NCBI RefSeq assembly: GCF_001612615.1
Contig: NZ_BDAU01000006.1
Coordinates: forward strand, 143,272-207,271
Reading direction: 5' to 3'
Length of the DNA: 64,000 bases
DNA from: Nocardia amikacinitolerans NBRC 108937
GTDB lineage: Bacteria > Actinomycetota > Actinomycetes > Mycobacteriales > Mycobacteriaceae
Part shown: piece after piece, positions 1 through 7,227 of the stretch
Position numbering within the stretch: position 1 is the first letter of the stretch
Layout of the letters: the number at the start of each line of letters is the position of its first letter
Notes under the pieces: generated by a model
The model's input: the letters and a program-made list of their open reading frames with translations, nothing else
Database searches by the model: none
What the model was told of the DNA's origin: nothing
Made by a program: the position numbers and the translations under genes

Positions 1-359
1 TCGTCGAGCGCGGGCTGACCGGTCAGCAGATCGACCGTGCCGACCGGCAGCGAGCTCAGCCACTCGTCGTGCAGCGGAAGGTCCCTTCGGACCCAGATAC
101 CGAGCGCGGCGGACAGGTCGACGGCGTCGGCGAGGATGCCGAGCGTCCGTAGTGCCGCCTCCTGCGCCGCCTCGGCGGGCAGGCCGACGGCGGCTTCCAG
201 TTCCGATCGCGCGGGCCCGTCGGCCGCGGCGGCCAGTAGGGCAAGCAGCGGCCAGAGCCCGGCTCCGGAGACGACGAAGTCGCCGTCGCCTGCGGCGGCG
301 CACCACCGTGCGGTCAGATCGTTGACGGCGCCCACGTGTGGCGTTGAAAAGGTCTGCAC
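1..359 (-). CDS. Serpin-like protein, N-terminal part (cut by window edge)
   Basis: Minus-strand reading frame open from a GTG at 359 to the window edge, so only about 119 N-terminal residues are visible. The start reads (M)QTFSTPHVGAVNDLTARW, followed by FVVSGAGLWPLLALLAAAA and later LGIWVRRDLPL. This resembles the first helices and strand of bacterial serpins, where an N-x-(F/L)-A helix is followed by an S-P-x-S-x-x-x-A-L segment. The reactive-centre loop lies outside the window, so inhibitory function cannot be judged. No signal peptide is evident. There is no strong ribosome binding site before the GTG, so the exact start is uncertain. The family call is by pattern recognition only. Confidence 0.55.
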   Translation of the reverse strand, partial: MQTFSTPHVGAVNDLTARWCAAAGDGDFVVSGAGLWPLLALLAAAADGPARSELEAAVGLPAEAAQEAALRTLGILADAVDLSAALGIWVRRDLPLHDEWLSSLPVGTVDLLTGQPALD

Positions 360-626
360 GGCACCACGATACGGATCCGAACGGTGACCCGCGCGCGTCG
401 ACGGGCCCCCGCGAACGCGATGGCAAGACGGCAGCGCTCCCGGCGTCTGGGGATGGACGGATCGGCCGGTGATCGCCGAGCGAACCCCCTCGGCGGACGG
501 TCCGTCATATGCTGCCCGCGATCGCCGGAAAAAAAGTTCGGCCCCGGTGTCGATCCGCGGCGATCCCCGTTCGACCTATGGGCGAGAGGGTCCACGAGGG
601 ACCCACACAGCACAGGGAGACACATC

Positions 627-1046
627 ATGAAGTACATGCTGATCATGCGCGCCACCGACGAGGCCTACAAGGCAATGGGCGACATCGATTTCGACAAGAT
701 GCTCGAGACCATGGGCCGGTTCAACGACGAGCTGATCCGGGCGGGCGTGCTGCTGGCCGCGGAGGGCCTCGAGGACGCCGCCGAAGGCGTCGTCGTCGAC
801 CACTCCTCGGAGACGCCCGTGGTCACCGACGGCCCCTACGGCGAGACCAAGGAGCTGTTCGGCGGCTTCTACATCCTCAACGTGGCATCGAAGGAAGAGG
901 CCATCGAGTGGGCCAAGCGGATGCCCATCTCCGGACCCGGCTTCAAGACCGAGATCCGCCGCGTCCCGACGATCGACGAGTTCCCGCAGGACAACGTGTG
1001 GATCCAGAAAGAGCGGGCGTGGCGCGAAGCCACCGGCCAGCTCTGA
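627..1046 (+). CDS. YCII-related (DGPF domain) protein
   Basis: A 139-residue protein starting at ATG 627, which has an AGGGAG ribosome binding site at 615-620. An in-frame extension upstream to 384 is compositionally random and is not used. The start MKYMLIMRATDEAYKAMG and the central DGPYGETKELFGGFYIL are typical of the DGPF/YCII-related family, a small dimeric ferredoxin-like fold of unknown biochemical role. The next gene, 15 bases downstream, is an ECF sigma factor. This pairing is the known genomic hallmark of ECF group 42, so the two probably work together, although how the DGPF protein acts on the sigma factor is not established. Confidence 0.9.
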   Translation: MKYMLIMRATDEAYKAMGDIDFDKMLETMGRFNDELIRAGVLLAAEGLEDAAEGVVVDHSSETPVVTDGPYGETKELFGGFYILNVASKEEAIEWAKRMPISGPGFKTEIRRVPTIDEFPQDNVWIQKERAWREATGQL

Positions 1047-1061
1047 GCGAGCCGACCCGCG

Positions 1062-2339
1062 ATGGCCGACCGCACCGGCCGTGAGGCCGTCGCCGCCGTC
1101 TGGCGGATCGAGTCCGCGCGGATCGTCGGTGCGCTCGCGCGCTACACCGGCGATTTCGCGCTGGCCGAGGACCTCGCCCAGGAGGCGTTGGCCGAAGCGC
1201 TGGTGAACTGGCCGCGAGAAGGCGTGCCGCGCAATCCCGCCGGATGGTTGCTCACCGTCGGCAAGCGCCGCGCCATCGACGCGTTTCGCAGACGCTCGGC
1301 CCTCGACGAGAGGTACGCCGCCCTCGCTCACGAATTGGACGAGGGCGGCGCGGCCTCCGGTGGCGCGCCCGCCGAGCAGGTCGGCGACGTGCTCTGGGAC
1401 CCGGACCAGATCGACGACGACGTCCTCGCGCTGATGTTCGTCTCCTGTCACGAGGTGCTGCCGCGGGAGGCGCGAATCGCGCTCACGCTCCGGGTGGTCG
1501 GCGGTCTCACCAGCGACGAGATCGCCAAGGCGTTCCTCGTCCCGACCGCGACCGTGCAGGCCAGGATCACCAGGGCGAAGAAGACGCTCGCCGCGGCGCG
1601 GGTGCCGTTCGCGCTGCCCTCGGCCGAGGAGCGGCGCGCGCGGCTCGGATCGGTGCTCAGCGTGATCTACGTGATCTTCACCGAAGGATCGACGGCCAGT
1701 TCGGGTGACGATCTGATCCGGTTCGACCTGGCGAGCGAGGCGCAGCGCCTCGCACGGGTGCTGGCCCGGCTGATGCCGGGCGAACCCGAGACGCACGGCC
1801 TGCTCGCGCTGCTCGAACTGACCGCGGCGCGGTTCCCCGCCCGCACCGGCCCCGACGGGCAGCCGGTACTGCTCGAACAGCAGGACCGACGACGCTGGGA
1901 CCGCGGCGCGATCCGGCGCGGCCGCGCCGCCCTCGCCCGCGCGGAGCAGCTCGGCCGCGGTCTCGGCGCCTACGGCTTGCAGGCGGCGATCGCGGAATGC
2001 CACGCTCTCGCGTCGTCGGTGGACGAAACCGATTGGGAGCGCATCGTTCTCGTCTACGAGGCGCTCGGCAGACTCGCACCGTCACCGGTCGTCGACCTCA
2101 ACAGGGCGGTCGCGGTCGCCATGGCGCAGGGACCCGCCGCGGCACTGCCGATCGTGGACGAACTGGTAACCGCTGGCGCGCTGGCGAATTCGCACCTGCT
2201 GCCGAGCGTGCGCGGTGAACTGCTCACCCGGCTCGGCCGCGCGGACGAGGCCCGCGACGAACTGAAGCGTGCGGTGCGGTTGTGCGCCAACGAACGGGAA
2301 AGGTCTGTGCTGGAAGACAAACTCGCGGCACTCGGTTGA
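1062..2339 (+). CDS. ECF sigma factor, group 42 type with TPR-like C-terminal extension
   Basis: A 425-residue sigma-70-type factor. Region 2 lies near the start (LARYTGDFALAEDLAQEAL, then PRNPAGWLLTVGKRRAID). Region 4 follows at about residues 125-175 (ARIALTLRVVGGLTSDEIA, then VPTATVQARITRAKKTLA). The remaining ~240 residues form an alpha-helical extension containing the family signature ending in LSVIYVIFTEG and repeated Ala/Leu-rich helix pairs. A long TPR-like extension and linkage to a DGPF protein define ECF42. No anti-sigma factor is encoded nearby, consistent with control through the extension, which is an inference from the family. It starts 15 bases after the DGPF gene, so the two are probably cotranscribed. 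Confidence 0.9.
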   Translation: MADRTGREAVAAVWRIESARIVGALARYTGDFALAEDLAQEALAEALVNWPREGVPRNPAGWLLTVGKRRAIDAFRRRSALDERYAALAHELDEGGAASGGAPAEQVGDVLWDPDQIDDDVLALMFVSCHEVLPREARIALTLRVVGGLTSDEIAKAFLVPTATVQARITRAKKTLAAARVPFALPSAEERRARLGSVLSVIYVIFTEGSTASSGDDLIRFDLASEAQRLARVLARLMPGEPETHGLLALLELTAARFPARTGPDGQPVLLEQQDRRRWDRGAIRRGRAALARAEQLGRGLGAYGLQAAIAECHALASSVDETDWERIVLVYEALGRLAPSPVVDLNRAVAVAMAQGPAAALPIVDELVTAGALANSHLLPSVRGELLTRLGRADEARDELKRAVRLCANERERSVLEDKLAALG

Positions 2340-2352
2340 CGGTGTTCGTGCC

Positions 2353-3153
2353 CTACGGACCCCGGTCGATGAGCGCGAAAGCCTCGGCGCGCGTGCAGAT
2401 CTCGGGCAGCTGGCGCAGCCACCAGGTGGCTCCGGCCCGCTCGTAAGCCTCCTGTTCCTTGTCGCGCTCCGGTGGGACGGCTACGGCCACCTCGTAGCCG
2501 GTGAGGTCGGCGCGATACTCCGCGATCACCTCGAGCATCTCGGTCAGTTCGCCGGGCGACGCTTCCGGGCACAAACCGTCGTAACGCGCGGCCCGGCGCA
2601 AGGGCGCGCCCCGCACGGACCGCGCCGCCACCCAGATCGGAATGCGGGGGCGCCGCACCGGACGGGGCAGGAAACGCAGGTCGTCGACGCGGTAGCGGGG
2701 ACCGTCGTGCCGGACCTCGTCGCCGCTCCACAGCGCGGTGATCACGTGCAGGCCTTCGTCGAGCAACCGGGCCCGCTCGCGCGGCTCGGCGGCCTCGCCG
2801 AGCTTGCTCAATTCGCCACCGGTGTCCGCACCCGAGCCGACGCCGAGCACGAACCGGGCGCCGCTGAGCTGATCGAGCGCCACGGCCTGCCGGGCGACGT
2901 CGTGCGGCCGCCGCCGTGACAACGGCGTGACCCGCGGCCCGATCGTCACGCGACGGGTCGCGAGGGCCATGGCGGCCAGCGCGATCCACGCGTCGCACAC
3001 CGCCAGCCCAGGCCGGTGCGGGCGAACCACGTGATCCCAGACGAAGACGCCGTCGAAGCCGGCCTGTTCCGCCTCCGCCGCGAGATCGGCCAGCACCCGC
3101 GGGTCGGCGAGCTCACCGAACGGCGGCAGATAGACCCCGTGCCGAAGGCTCAT
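2353..3153 (-). CDS. LLM-class (F420-type) flavin-dependent oxidoreductase
   Basis: A 266-residue TIM-barrel protein of the luciferase-like monooxygenase family. It starts at ATG 3153 (MSLRHGVYLPPFGELADP). Family features are FDGVFVWDHVVRP near residue 40, VTIGPRVTPLSRRRP after it, and LGVGSGAD preceding the cofactor-binding region. Actinobacterial members commonly use F420, but the substrate cannot be read from sequence. Its -10 hexamer TATGCT (minus strand, 3165-3160) places +1 exactly on the start ATG, so the transcript appears leaderless. A palindrome at 3188-3204 is centred at -43. It is convergent with the sigma-factor gene, with only 13 bases between the stops. Confidence 0.88.
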   Translation of the reverse strand: MSLRHGVYLPPFGELADPRVLADLAAEAEQAGFDGVFVWDHVVRPHRPGLAVCDAWIALAAMALATRRVTIGPRVTPLSRRRPHDVARQAVALDQLSGARFVLGVGSGADTGGELSKLGEAAEPRERARLLDEGLHVITALWSGDEVRHDGPRYRVDDLRFLPRPVRRPRIPIWVAARSVRGAPLRRAARYDGLCPEASPGELTEMLEVIAEYRADLTGYEVAVAVPPERDKEQEAYERAGATWWLRQLPEICTRAEAFALIDRGP

Positions 3154-3187
3154 GGCGCCAGCATAGGCACCGACGGGACAGCCGATC

Positions 3188-3204
3188 TCACCCGAAACGT
3201 GTGA
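3188..3204. promoter_or_regulatory. 17-bp palindrome between divergent promoters (copy 1)
   Basis: TCACCCGAAACGTGTGA fits TCACnCG-N3-CGnGTGA, an imperfect palindrome. To its left, a TATGCT -10 (minus strand) lies 22 bases away and starts the LLM oxidoreductase gene. To its right, a TAGCGT hexamer (3228-3233) lies 23 bases away, in front of the leader ORF and AI-2E transporter gene. Counting from these hexamers, the palindrome centre is at -43 and -44. That is the position where class II activators bind. A near-identical copy occurs at 4470-4486. Confidence 0.55.
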
Positions 3205-3227
3205 AGCGCCGCGGCCCTCGGCGGACT

Positions 3228-3233
3228 TAGCGT
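3228..3233 (+). promoter_or_regulatory. Putative -10 element for leader ORF and AI-2E transporter gene
   Basis: TAGCGT matches the actinobacterial TANNNT -10 pattern and is embedded in the same context (ga-c-t..tagcgt) as the -10 in front of the GAP gene at 4509. It predicts a transcript start near 3240, which would leave about 31 bases before the leader ORF ATG at 3271. No recognisable -35 is present, consistent with activator dependence through the palindrome at 3188-3204. Confidence 0.4.
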
Positions 3234-3270
3234 CGACCACGGCGGCGCACCGAAGAGCGGAGGAACACGC

Positions 3271-3315
3271 ATGGCACACCCGAGCGCCAGGATGCGCGAG
3301 GTCGTCGCGAGTTGA
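3271..3315 (+). CDS. 14-residue leader ORF overlapping the transporter start
   Basis: ATG 3271 is preceded by a very good ribosome binding site (CGGAGGA, 3258-3264, spacing 6). It encodes MAHPSARMREVVAS and stops with TGA at 3313-3315. The stop overlaps the TTG start of the AI-2E transporter gene at 3312-3314. That TTG has no comparable ribosome binding site of its own, so translation of the transporter may depend on ribosomes finishing this short ORF. The alternative is that ATG 3271 is the true transporter start and one base has been lost or gained near 3312. Comparing the region with orthologues would tell the two apart. Confidence 0.45.
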   Translation: MAHPSARMREVVAS

Positions 3316-4460
3316 CCGACAGCGGGCGAGGGGAGAAGCGATCGCCTCGGACCGGGCAGGCGCGGAACGGCGAACCGCCGGCCGCGACCGCGGGAGCCTG
3401 GGCGATTCCGCGCGGCCTCATCGTGCTGCTTGCCGCGGCGAGCGCCGTGGGCGCCATCGCGGGTATCAAGGTCTTCGCGAGCATTCTCGCCCCCGTCTTC
3501 CTCGCGCTCATGCTGACCATCGCCGTCCAGCCCCTCCAGACCTGGGCGCGGCGACGCGGCTGGCCGCCCTGGGTCGGCATGGTCGTTGCCCTGATCGCTG
3601 TCTGGTCGATCTTGATCGTGCTGGTCGGCGCCCTCGTGGTGTCGGCGGCGCAGCTGGCCACCGAGCTGCCGAACTACGCCGACCGGGTCGACGAGCTGCT
3701 GGAGGGTGTGCGCCGCGCGCTGGCCGATGCCGGGGTCAACGCCGAGGAGATTCAGAACCTGCTGAGCTCGGTCGACATCGGCAAACTCGTCGACCTGCTG
3801 GAGGGGGCCCTGCGCGGTCTGCTCGCCGTCTTCTCCAATCTGTTCTTCGTGCTCGCGCTGCTGGTGTTCATGGCGCTGGACGGCATGGCCATCGGGGGGA
3901 AGATGGCGGTCGTCGAGCGCGTCCGGCCCGAAATCGCGTTCGCCATCGAGGCGTTCGCGCAGGGCACCAGGAAGTATCTGATCGTCTCGACGGTGTTCGG
4001 CCTCATCGTCGCGGTGTTCGACGGTATCGGGCTGTGGTTGCTCGGTGTGCCGCTCCCGGTCCTGTGGGCGCTGCTGTCGTTCATCACGAACTACATCCCG
4101 AACATCGGATTCATCGTCGGATTGCTGCCGCCCGCGCTGCTCGCCCTGCTCGACGGCGGCGTCGGGCTGATGATCTGGGTGATCGTGCTGTACAGCGTGA
4201 TCAATTTCGTCATCCAGTCGGTGATCCAGCCGAAGTTCGTCGGCGACGCCGTGGGGTTGAGCGTGACGGTGACGTTCCTGTCGCTGGTGTTCTGGTCCTG
4301 GGTGCTCGGCCCGCTCGGCGCGCTGCTGGCCATCCCGCTCACCCTGCTGGCCAAGGCCGCGCTGCTCGATATCGACCCGGCGACGCGATGGGCGAACGTC
4401 TTGATCGCCGACAAGGCCCCGGAGGTCGAGGATTCGACAGCCGACGAGGAACGGACCTGA
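3312..4460 (+). CDS. AI-2E family transporter
   Basis: A 382-residue integral membrane protein of the AI-2 exporter/TerC-unrelated PerM family (AI-2E). It has about eight hydrophobic segments: three near the N-terminus (IVLLAAASAVGAIAGIKVFA, then VFLALMLTIAVQPL), a hydrophilic mid-region of amphipathic helices (residues ~115-165), and a C-terminal block. The C-terminal block contains FITNYIPNIGFIVGLLPPA, a family-diagnostic motif, and later QPKFVGDAVGLS. The substrate is unknown, and the family name should not be taken as proof of autoinducer transport. The annotated start is TTG 3312, overlapping the stop of a leader ORF. It is probably under the same regulator as its two neighbours, because the palindrome upstream is shared. 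Confidence 0.88.
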   Translation: MTDSGRGEKRSPRTGQARNGEPPAATAGAWAIPRGLIVLLAAASAVGAIAGIKVFASILAPVFLALMLTIAVQPLQTWARRRGWPPWVGMVVALIAVWSILIVLVGALVVSAAQLATELPNYADRVDELLEGVRRALADAGVNAEEIQNLLSSVDIGKLVDLLEGALRGLLAVFSNLFFVLALLVFMALDGMAIGGKMAVVERVRPEIAFAIEAFAQGTRKYLIVSTVFGLIVAVFDGIGLWLLGVPLPVLWALLSFITNYIPNIGFIVGLLPPALLALLDGGVGLMIWVIVLYSVINFVIQSVIQPKFVGDAVGLSVTVTFLSLVFWSWVLGPLGALLAIPLTLLAKAALLDIDPATRWANVLIADKAPEVEDSTADEERT

Positions 4461-4469
4461 CCCGCGATC

Positions 4470-4486
4470 TCACCCGCAACGTGTGA
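4470..4486. promoter_or_regulatory. 17-bp palindrome upstream of GAP gene (copy 2)
   Basis: TCACCCGCAACGTGTGA differs by one base from the site at 3188-3204, and the four bases before it (GATC) are also the same. It ends 22 bases before a TAGCGT -10 (4509-4514), which sets +1 at 4521, the A of the next ATG. The palindrome centre is therefore at -43, as at the first site. Matching spacing as well as matching sequence argues for a real regulator site. Confidence 0.55.
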
Positions 4487-4508
4487 CGATCGAACGGCGG
4501 CGCGACTC

Positions 4509-4514
4509 TAGCGT
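4509..4514 (+). promoter_or_regulatory. -10 element of a leaderless promoter
   Basis: TAGCGT with its first T at -12 relative to the ATG at 4521. Transcription would begin on the start codon, so no ribosome binding site is expected, and none is seen. Confidence 0.5.
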
Positions 4515-4520
4515 GGCCGG

Positions 4521-5184
4521 ATGAGCACAGTCCTCGGCGAGTTGCTTCCACTGGCGGTGGGAGTCGCGATCTCGCCGATTCCGATCGTGGCCGCGATCCT
4601 CATGATCCTGTCGAAGAACGCGGCGGGCGCGGGCAGCGGATTCGCGGTCGGATGGGTCGCGGGCATCGTGGTCGCGACCTCGGTCGTCGCGCTCGTCGCG
4701 GGTTCGCTCGGCGTATCCACCGACCGCGAGCCGTCGGCGGCCGCCTCGTTCGTGGGTCAGGGTGGCCCTCGGCGTCCTGCTGCTGGTGCTCGCGGGGCAG
4801 CAGTGGCGCAACCGGTCGGACACCGCGACGCCGGGCTGGATGCGGGCGATCGACCAGCTCACGATCGAAAAAGCGGCCGGATTGGGCGCGGCACTGGCCG
4901 CGGTCAATCCGAAGAATCTGCTGCTGTGCCTGTCCGCGGGGGTCGCGATCGGTTCCAGCGGTCTCGGGGCGGGGGAGAAGGTGGTGGTCGTCGTCGTCTT
5001 CACCGTGCTCGCCGCCGCGAGCGTGCTGGTCGTGGTGCTCGGTTACGCCCTGGCCGCCGACCGGGCGCGCGGCGTGCTCGACGACACGCGGGTGTGGCTG
5101 CAAACAAACAACCACGCCGTGATGGCGATCGTGCTGCTTGTGATGGGCGCGGTCGTGCTCGGCAAAGGCATCGGCGGACTGTAG
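4521..5184 (+). pseudogene. GAP family (Sap/GPL-addressing) membrane protein, frameshifted
   Basis: The first frame (from ATG 4521) gives MSTVLGELLPLAVGVAISPI, then the membrane segments AAILMILSKNAAGAGSGFAV and GIVVATSVVALVAGSLGV. The match then moves to the +1 frame near 4747-4755 and continues as WVRVALGVLLLVLAGQQWR, AVNPKNLLLCLSAGVAIG and VLLVMGAVVLGKGIGGL, ending at 5184. The context gcctcgttcgtggg looks like a four-base TTCG tandem insertion into gcctcgtggg. Both halves are typical of the GAP family, six-TM proteins linked in mycobacteria to surface glycolipid export. Either the gene is inactive or the frameshift is a sequencing or assembly error. A palindrome and leaderless promoter precede it. 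Confidence 0.75.
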
Positions 5185-5262
5185 AGAGGGGCGGCGGTGA
5201 CGACGGGCTGGCCGGTTTTCGAGCCGCCGCAGGGCCTTACGCGTGTCGGATTGGGCGGCGGC

Positions 5263-6204
5263 TCAGGCGTCTTTCGCGACGCGGAAGCCGAGGTTGCCGG
5301 TCGAGGAGACCGGCTCGCTGCCCTGGCGGGCGGACACGCGATACCGGCGGCAGTAGGACAGGTGGCAGAGGTAGGAACCGCCGCGCATGACACGTCCGGC
5401 TCCCCTGGTGGGGCCGGTCGGGTTCTGCGCGGGGCTGTGCCGGTAGTAGCCGGGAGAGAACCAGTCGGCGCACCATTCCCACACGTTGCCGGTGACGTTG
5501 TGCAGCCCGAATGCGTTGGGCGCGAAGGCATCGACGGGCATGGTGCCCAGGTGCGCCCCGGGATCGGTGCGGGGAAACCTGCCCTGGAAGACGTTCATCC
5601 TGCGTTCGCCGTCGGGCTCGAGGTCAGGTCCCCAGGGAAACGGATCGGTGGAACCGGCGCGCGCCGCGTACTCCCACTCGGCTTCCGTCGGCAGGCGCGT
5701 GCCCGACCACGTGCAGAACGCCTGGGCGTCCTCCCACGAGACATGAACCACCGGGTGGTCGAGGATGTCGTCGACACTCGAATCCGGCCCGAACGGGTGC
5801 CGCCAATCCGCCCCCTCCATCTGCCGCCACCACGGCGCGCCGACAACGCTCCTCGTCGGCGGCGTGTCTTTCGGAAGCTGGCCCGCGAAGACGAACGACC
5901 AGCCGTAGCGTTCGGCGTCGGTGCGGTACCCGGTGGCGTCGACGAAAGCCGCGAAACTCGCGTTGGTGACGGCGTATTCATCGATGGCGAACGAGTCGAC
6001 GGTCACCTCGTGGCGGGGACCTTCACCGTCGCCCGGATAGGCCCACGCGCTGTCGTCGCCCATGAGGAACGTCCCGCCGGGAAGGGACGCCAGCGAGGCA
6101 GAAGCCTGGCCGCCGCTCACCACCCCGGTCGCGGCGTCGCTTCGAGCGTTCCGTCGAGCGGTTGGCGCACAGCAGCCCGCGGCCTGATTGCCGGTGTGTT
6201 CCAT
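5263..6204 (-). CDS. Formylglycine-generating enzyme (sulfatase-modifying factor)
   Basis: A 313-residue protein starting at ATG 6204, preceded by the ribosome binding site GGGAGAGG. The FGE-sulfatase fold is seen from residue ~38 (LPGGTFLMGDD) through YAVTNASFAAFV, VVHVSWEDAQAFC, RLPTEAEWEYAARAG and VTGNVWEWCADWFSPGYY to LGFRVAKDA at the end. RGGSYLCHLSYCRRYR keeps both active-site cysteines of true FGEs (CxxxxC, matching human Cys336/Cys341), which related EgtB-type proteins lack. The enzyme would convert a Cys in a CxPxR motif of a sulfatase to formylglycine, using copper and oxygen. No sulfatase gene is in the window, so the client is encoded elsewhere. The N-terminus has a CC pair (GCCAPTARR), as in other actinobacterial FGEs. 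Confidence 0.93.
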   Translation of the reverse strand: MEHTGNQAAGCCAPTARRNARSDAATGVVSGGQASASLASLPGGTFLMGDDSAWAYPGDGEGPRHEVTVDSFAIDEYAVTNASFAAFVDATGYRTDAERYGWSFVFAGQLPKDTPPTRSVVGAPWWRQMEGADWRHPFGPDSSVDDILDHPVVHVSWEDAQAFCTWSGTRLPTEAEWEYAARAGSTDPFPWGPDLEPDGERRMNVFQGRFPRTDPGAHLGTMPVDAFAPNAFGLHNVTGNVWEWCADWFSPGYYRHSPAQNPTGPTRGAGRVMRGGSYLCHLSYCRRYRVSARQGSEPVSSTGNLGFRVAKDA

Positions 6205-6468
6205 GGCCGTCCTCTCCCACGTCCGGGCGGGCTCGGGCCCGCCGGGAATTGGCGCCGAGTTGTCGACGACGACCTCGAGATAGTAGCTCGAAGTGTGCTG
6301 GCATTTGCCGAATCGGCGCACGTCGACGCTGCGCGACCAGCCATCGGCCCCCAGCTTCGCGCCCCGGTGCAGCCGCACCGACGCAGCGCCTGCGGGTGAA
6401 CCGGCACATGTGGCGCGTCCGCTTCGTAAGCGATCCAGCCCGCAGGTGAGGCCCGGAGCCAGCCCGGT

Positions 6469-6810
6469 TCAGGCTGCGTCGGTGTGGTGGCTGGTGAAGT
6501 TGACTCGAGTGTCGTCGGCGTCGAGGGCGATGTTGAGGGTGGCGTCCAAGGCGTCGGCGAGTTTTGCGAGCAGGGGGAGGGTCGGCACGGTGTCGGACCC
6601 TTCGATGCGCGAGATTTTGGCTTGGGTCAGGCCCGCCCGTTCAGCGAGATCGGCCTGGGTGAGCCCGAGTTCGGTGCGGCGGTCGTAAACGGCTTTGGCC
6701 AGTGCCATGGAGAGCCGGATTTCCCGGCGAGCCTCGGTGACATCCTCGGGTTCGGTGTAGCCCTCGGCGATTTTGCGCTCCCGGAGGGTCTTCCAGCGTG
6801 CGTGGCTCAT
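6469..6810 (-). CDS. XRE-family antitoxin (HigA-like)
   Basis: A 113-residue protein starting at ATG 6810 (MSHARWKTLRERKIAEGYTE). The helix-turn-helix lies at about residues 55-105: RTELGLTQADLAERAGLTQA, KISRIEGSDTVPTLPLLAKL, then LADALDATLNIAL. Its ATG overlaps the stop of the upstream toxin gene by four bases (ATGA). Toxin-first order with an XRE antitoxin is the HigBA arrangement. It probably represses the operon by binding the 20-bp palindrome at 7203-7222 in the toxin promoter. Confidence 0.88.
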   Translation of the reverse strand: MSHARWKTLRERKIAEGYTEPEDVTEARREIRLSMALAKAVYDRRTELGLTQADLAERAGLTQAKISRIEGSDTVPTLPLLAKLADALDATLNIALDADDTRVNFTSHHTDAA

Positions 6811-7190
6811 CGGTCCAGTTCTCCTCTCTCGATCGTGCGGACGAATTCTTCGTGTGCCGGTTCGTGTTCTGCCTGGCAAGTCTGCTGGGCAAGCTTCGCA
6901 CGTTTGACCTCGGCATCTTCTCTCATCCGGGTCTTGCGGAAGACCGTCAGCAGGACGGCTCGTCGCCCTGGTGCAAGCCAGTAGGTGATACGAATGGCGG
7001 CACCTTCCAGCGTTGGCCGCAGTTCGCGGACTCCGTCGCCGAGGTGTCGTGCGTAGGGCTCACCAAGCGAGTCTGCTTGCTCGGCGAGTAGGCCCACATA
7101 TTCGTCGATCTTGAGGAAGTGCCTGACTGGCAGCGCCTGTAGCCAGTCCCGAACCTCTGGCTCGATCTCGATGGTGAACAGTTCGCCCAC
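6807..7190 (-). CDS. RelE/HigB-family toxin (Gp49-like)
   Basis: A protein of about 127 residues of the RelE/ParE superfamily, predicted to cleave mRNA on the ribosome. Characteristic features are IEIEPEVRDWLQALP, LGEPYARHLGDGVRELRP, AAIRITYWLAPGRRAVLLTV and FRKTRMREDAEVKRAK. I chose GTG 7190 because the promoter (TTGCGA, 16-base spacer, TATACA at 7205-7200) puts +1 at about 7193. That would leave the upstream ATG 7220 and GTG 7199 outside the transcript. Family members also start a few residues before the IEIEPEVRDW motif. The gene overlaps the antitoxin start by four bases. A plasmid-stabilisation or stress role cannot be told from sequence. Confidence 0.82.
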   Translation of the reverse strand: MGELFTIEIEPEVRDWLQALPVRHFLKIDEYVGLLAEQADSLGEPYARHLGDGVRELRPTLEGAAIRITYWLAPGRRAVLLTVFRKTRMREDAEVKRAKLAQQTCQAEHEPAHEEFVRTIERGELDR

Positions 7191-7202
7191 GACGAGCACT
7201 GT

Positions 7203-7222
7203 ATATGTCGTTGACAACATAT
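7203..7222. promoter_or_regulatory. Toxin-antitoxin operator inside the promoter
   Basis: Read on the minus strand, ATATGTTGTCAACGACATAT is a 20-bp palindrome with 8 of 10 base pairs matched. It fills the spacer between a TTGCGA -35 (7227-7222) and a TATACA -10 (7205-7200). Occupation would block RNA polymerase, as expected for autoregulation by an XRE antitoxin. Confidence 0.55.
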
Positions 7223-7227
7223 CGCAA

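Noticed and set aside
384..626. N-terminal extension of the DGPF protein
   Set aside because: The in-frame extension is Arg-rich and non-conserved in character; the ribosome binding site and the family start both point to ATG 627.
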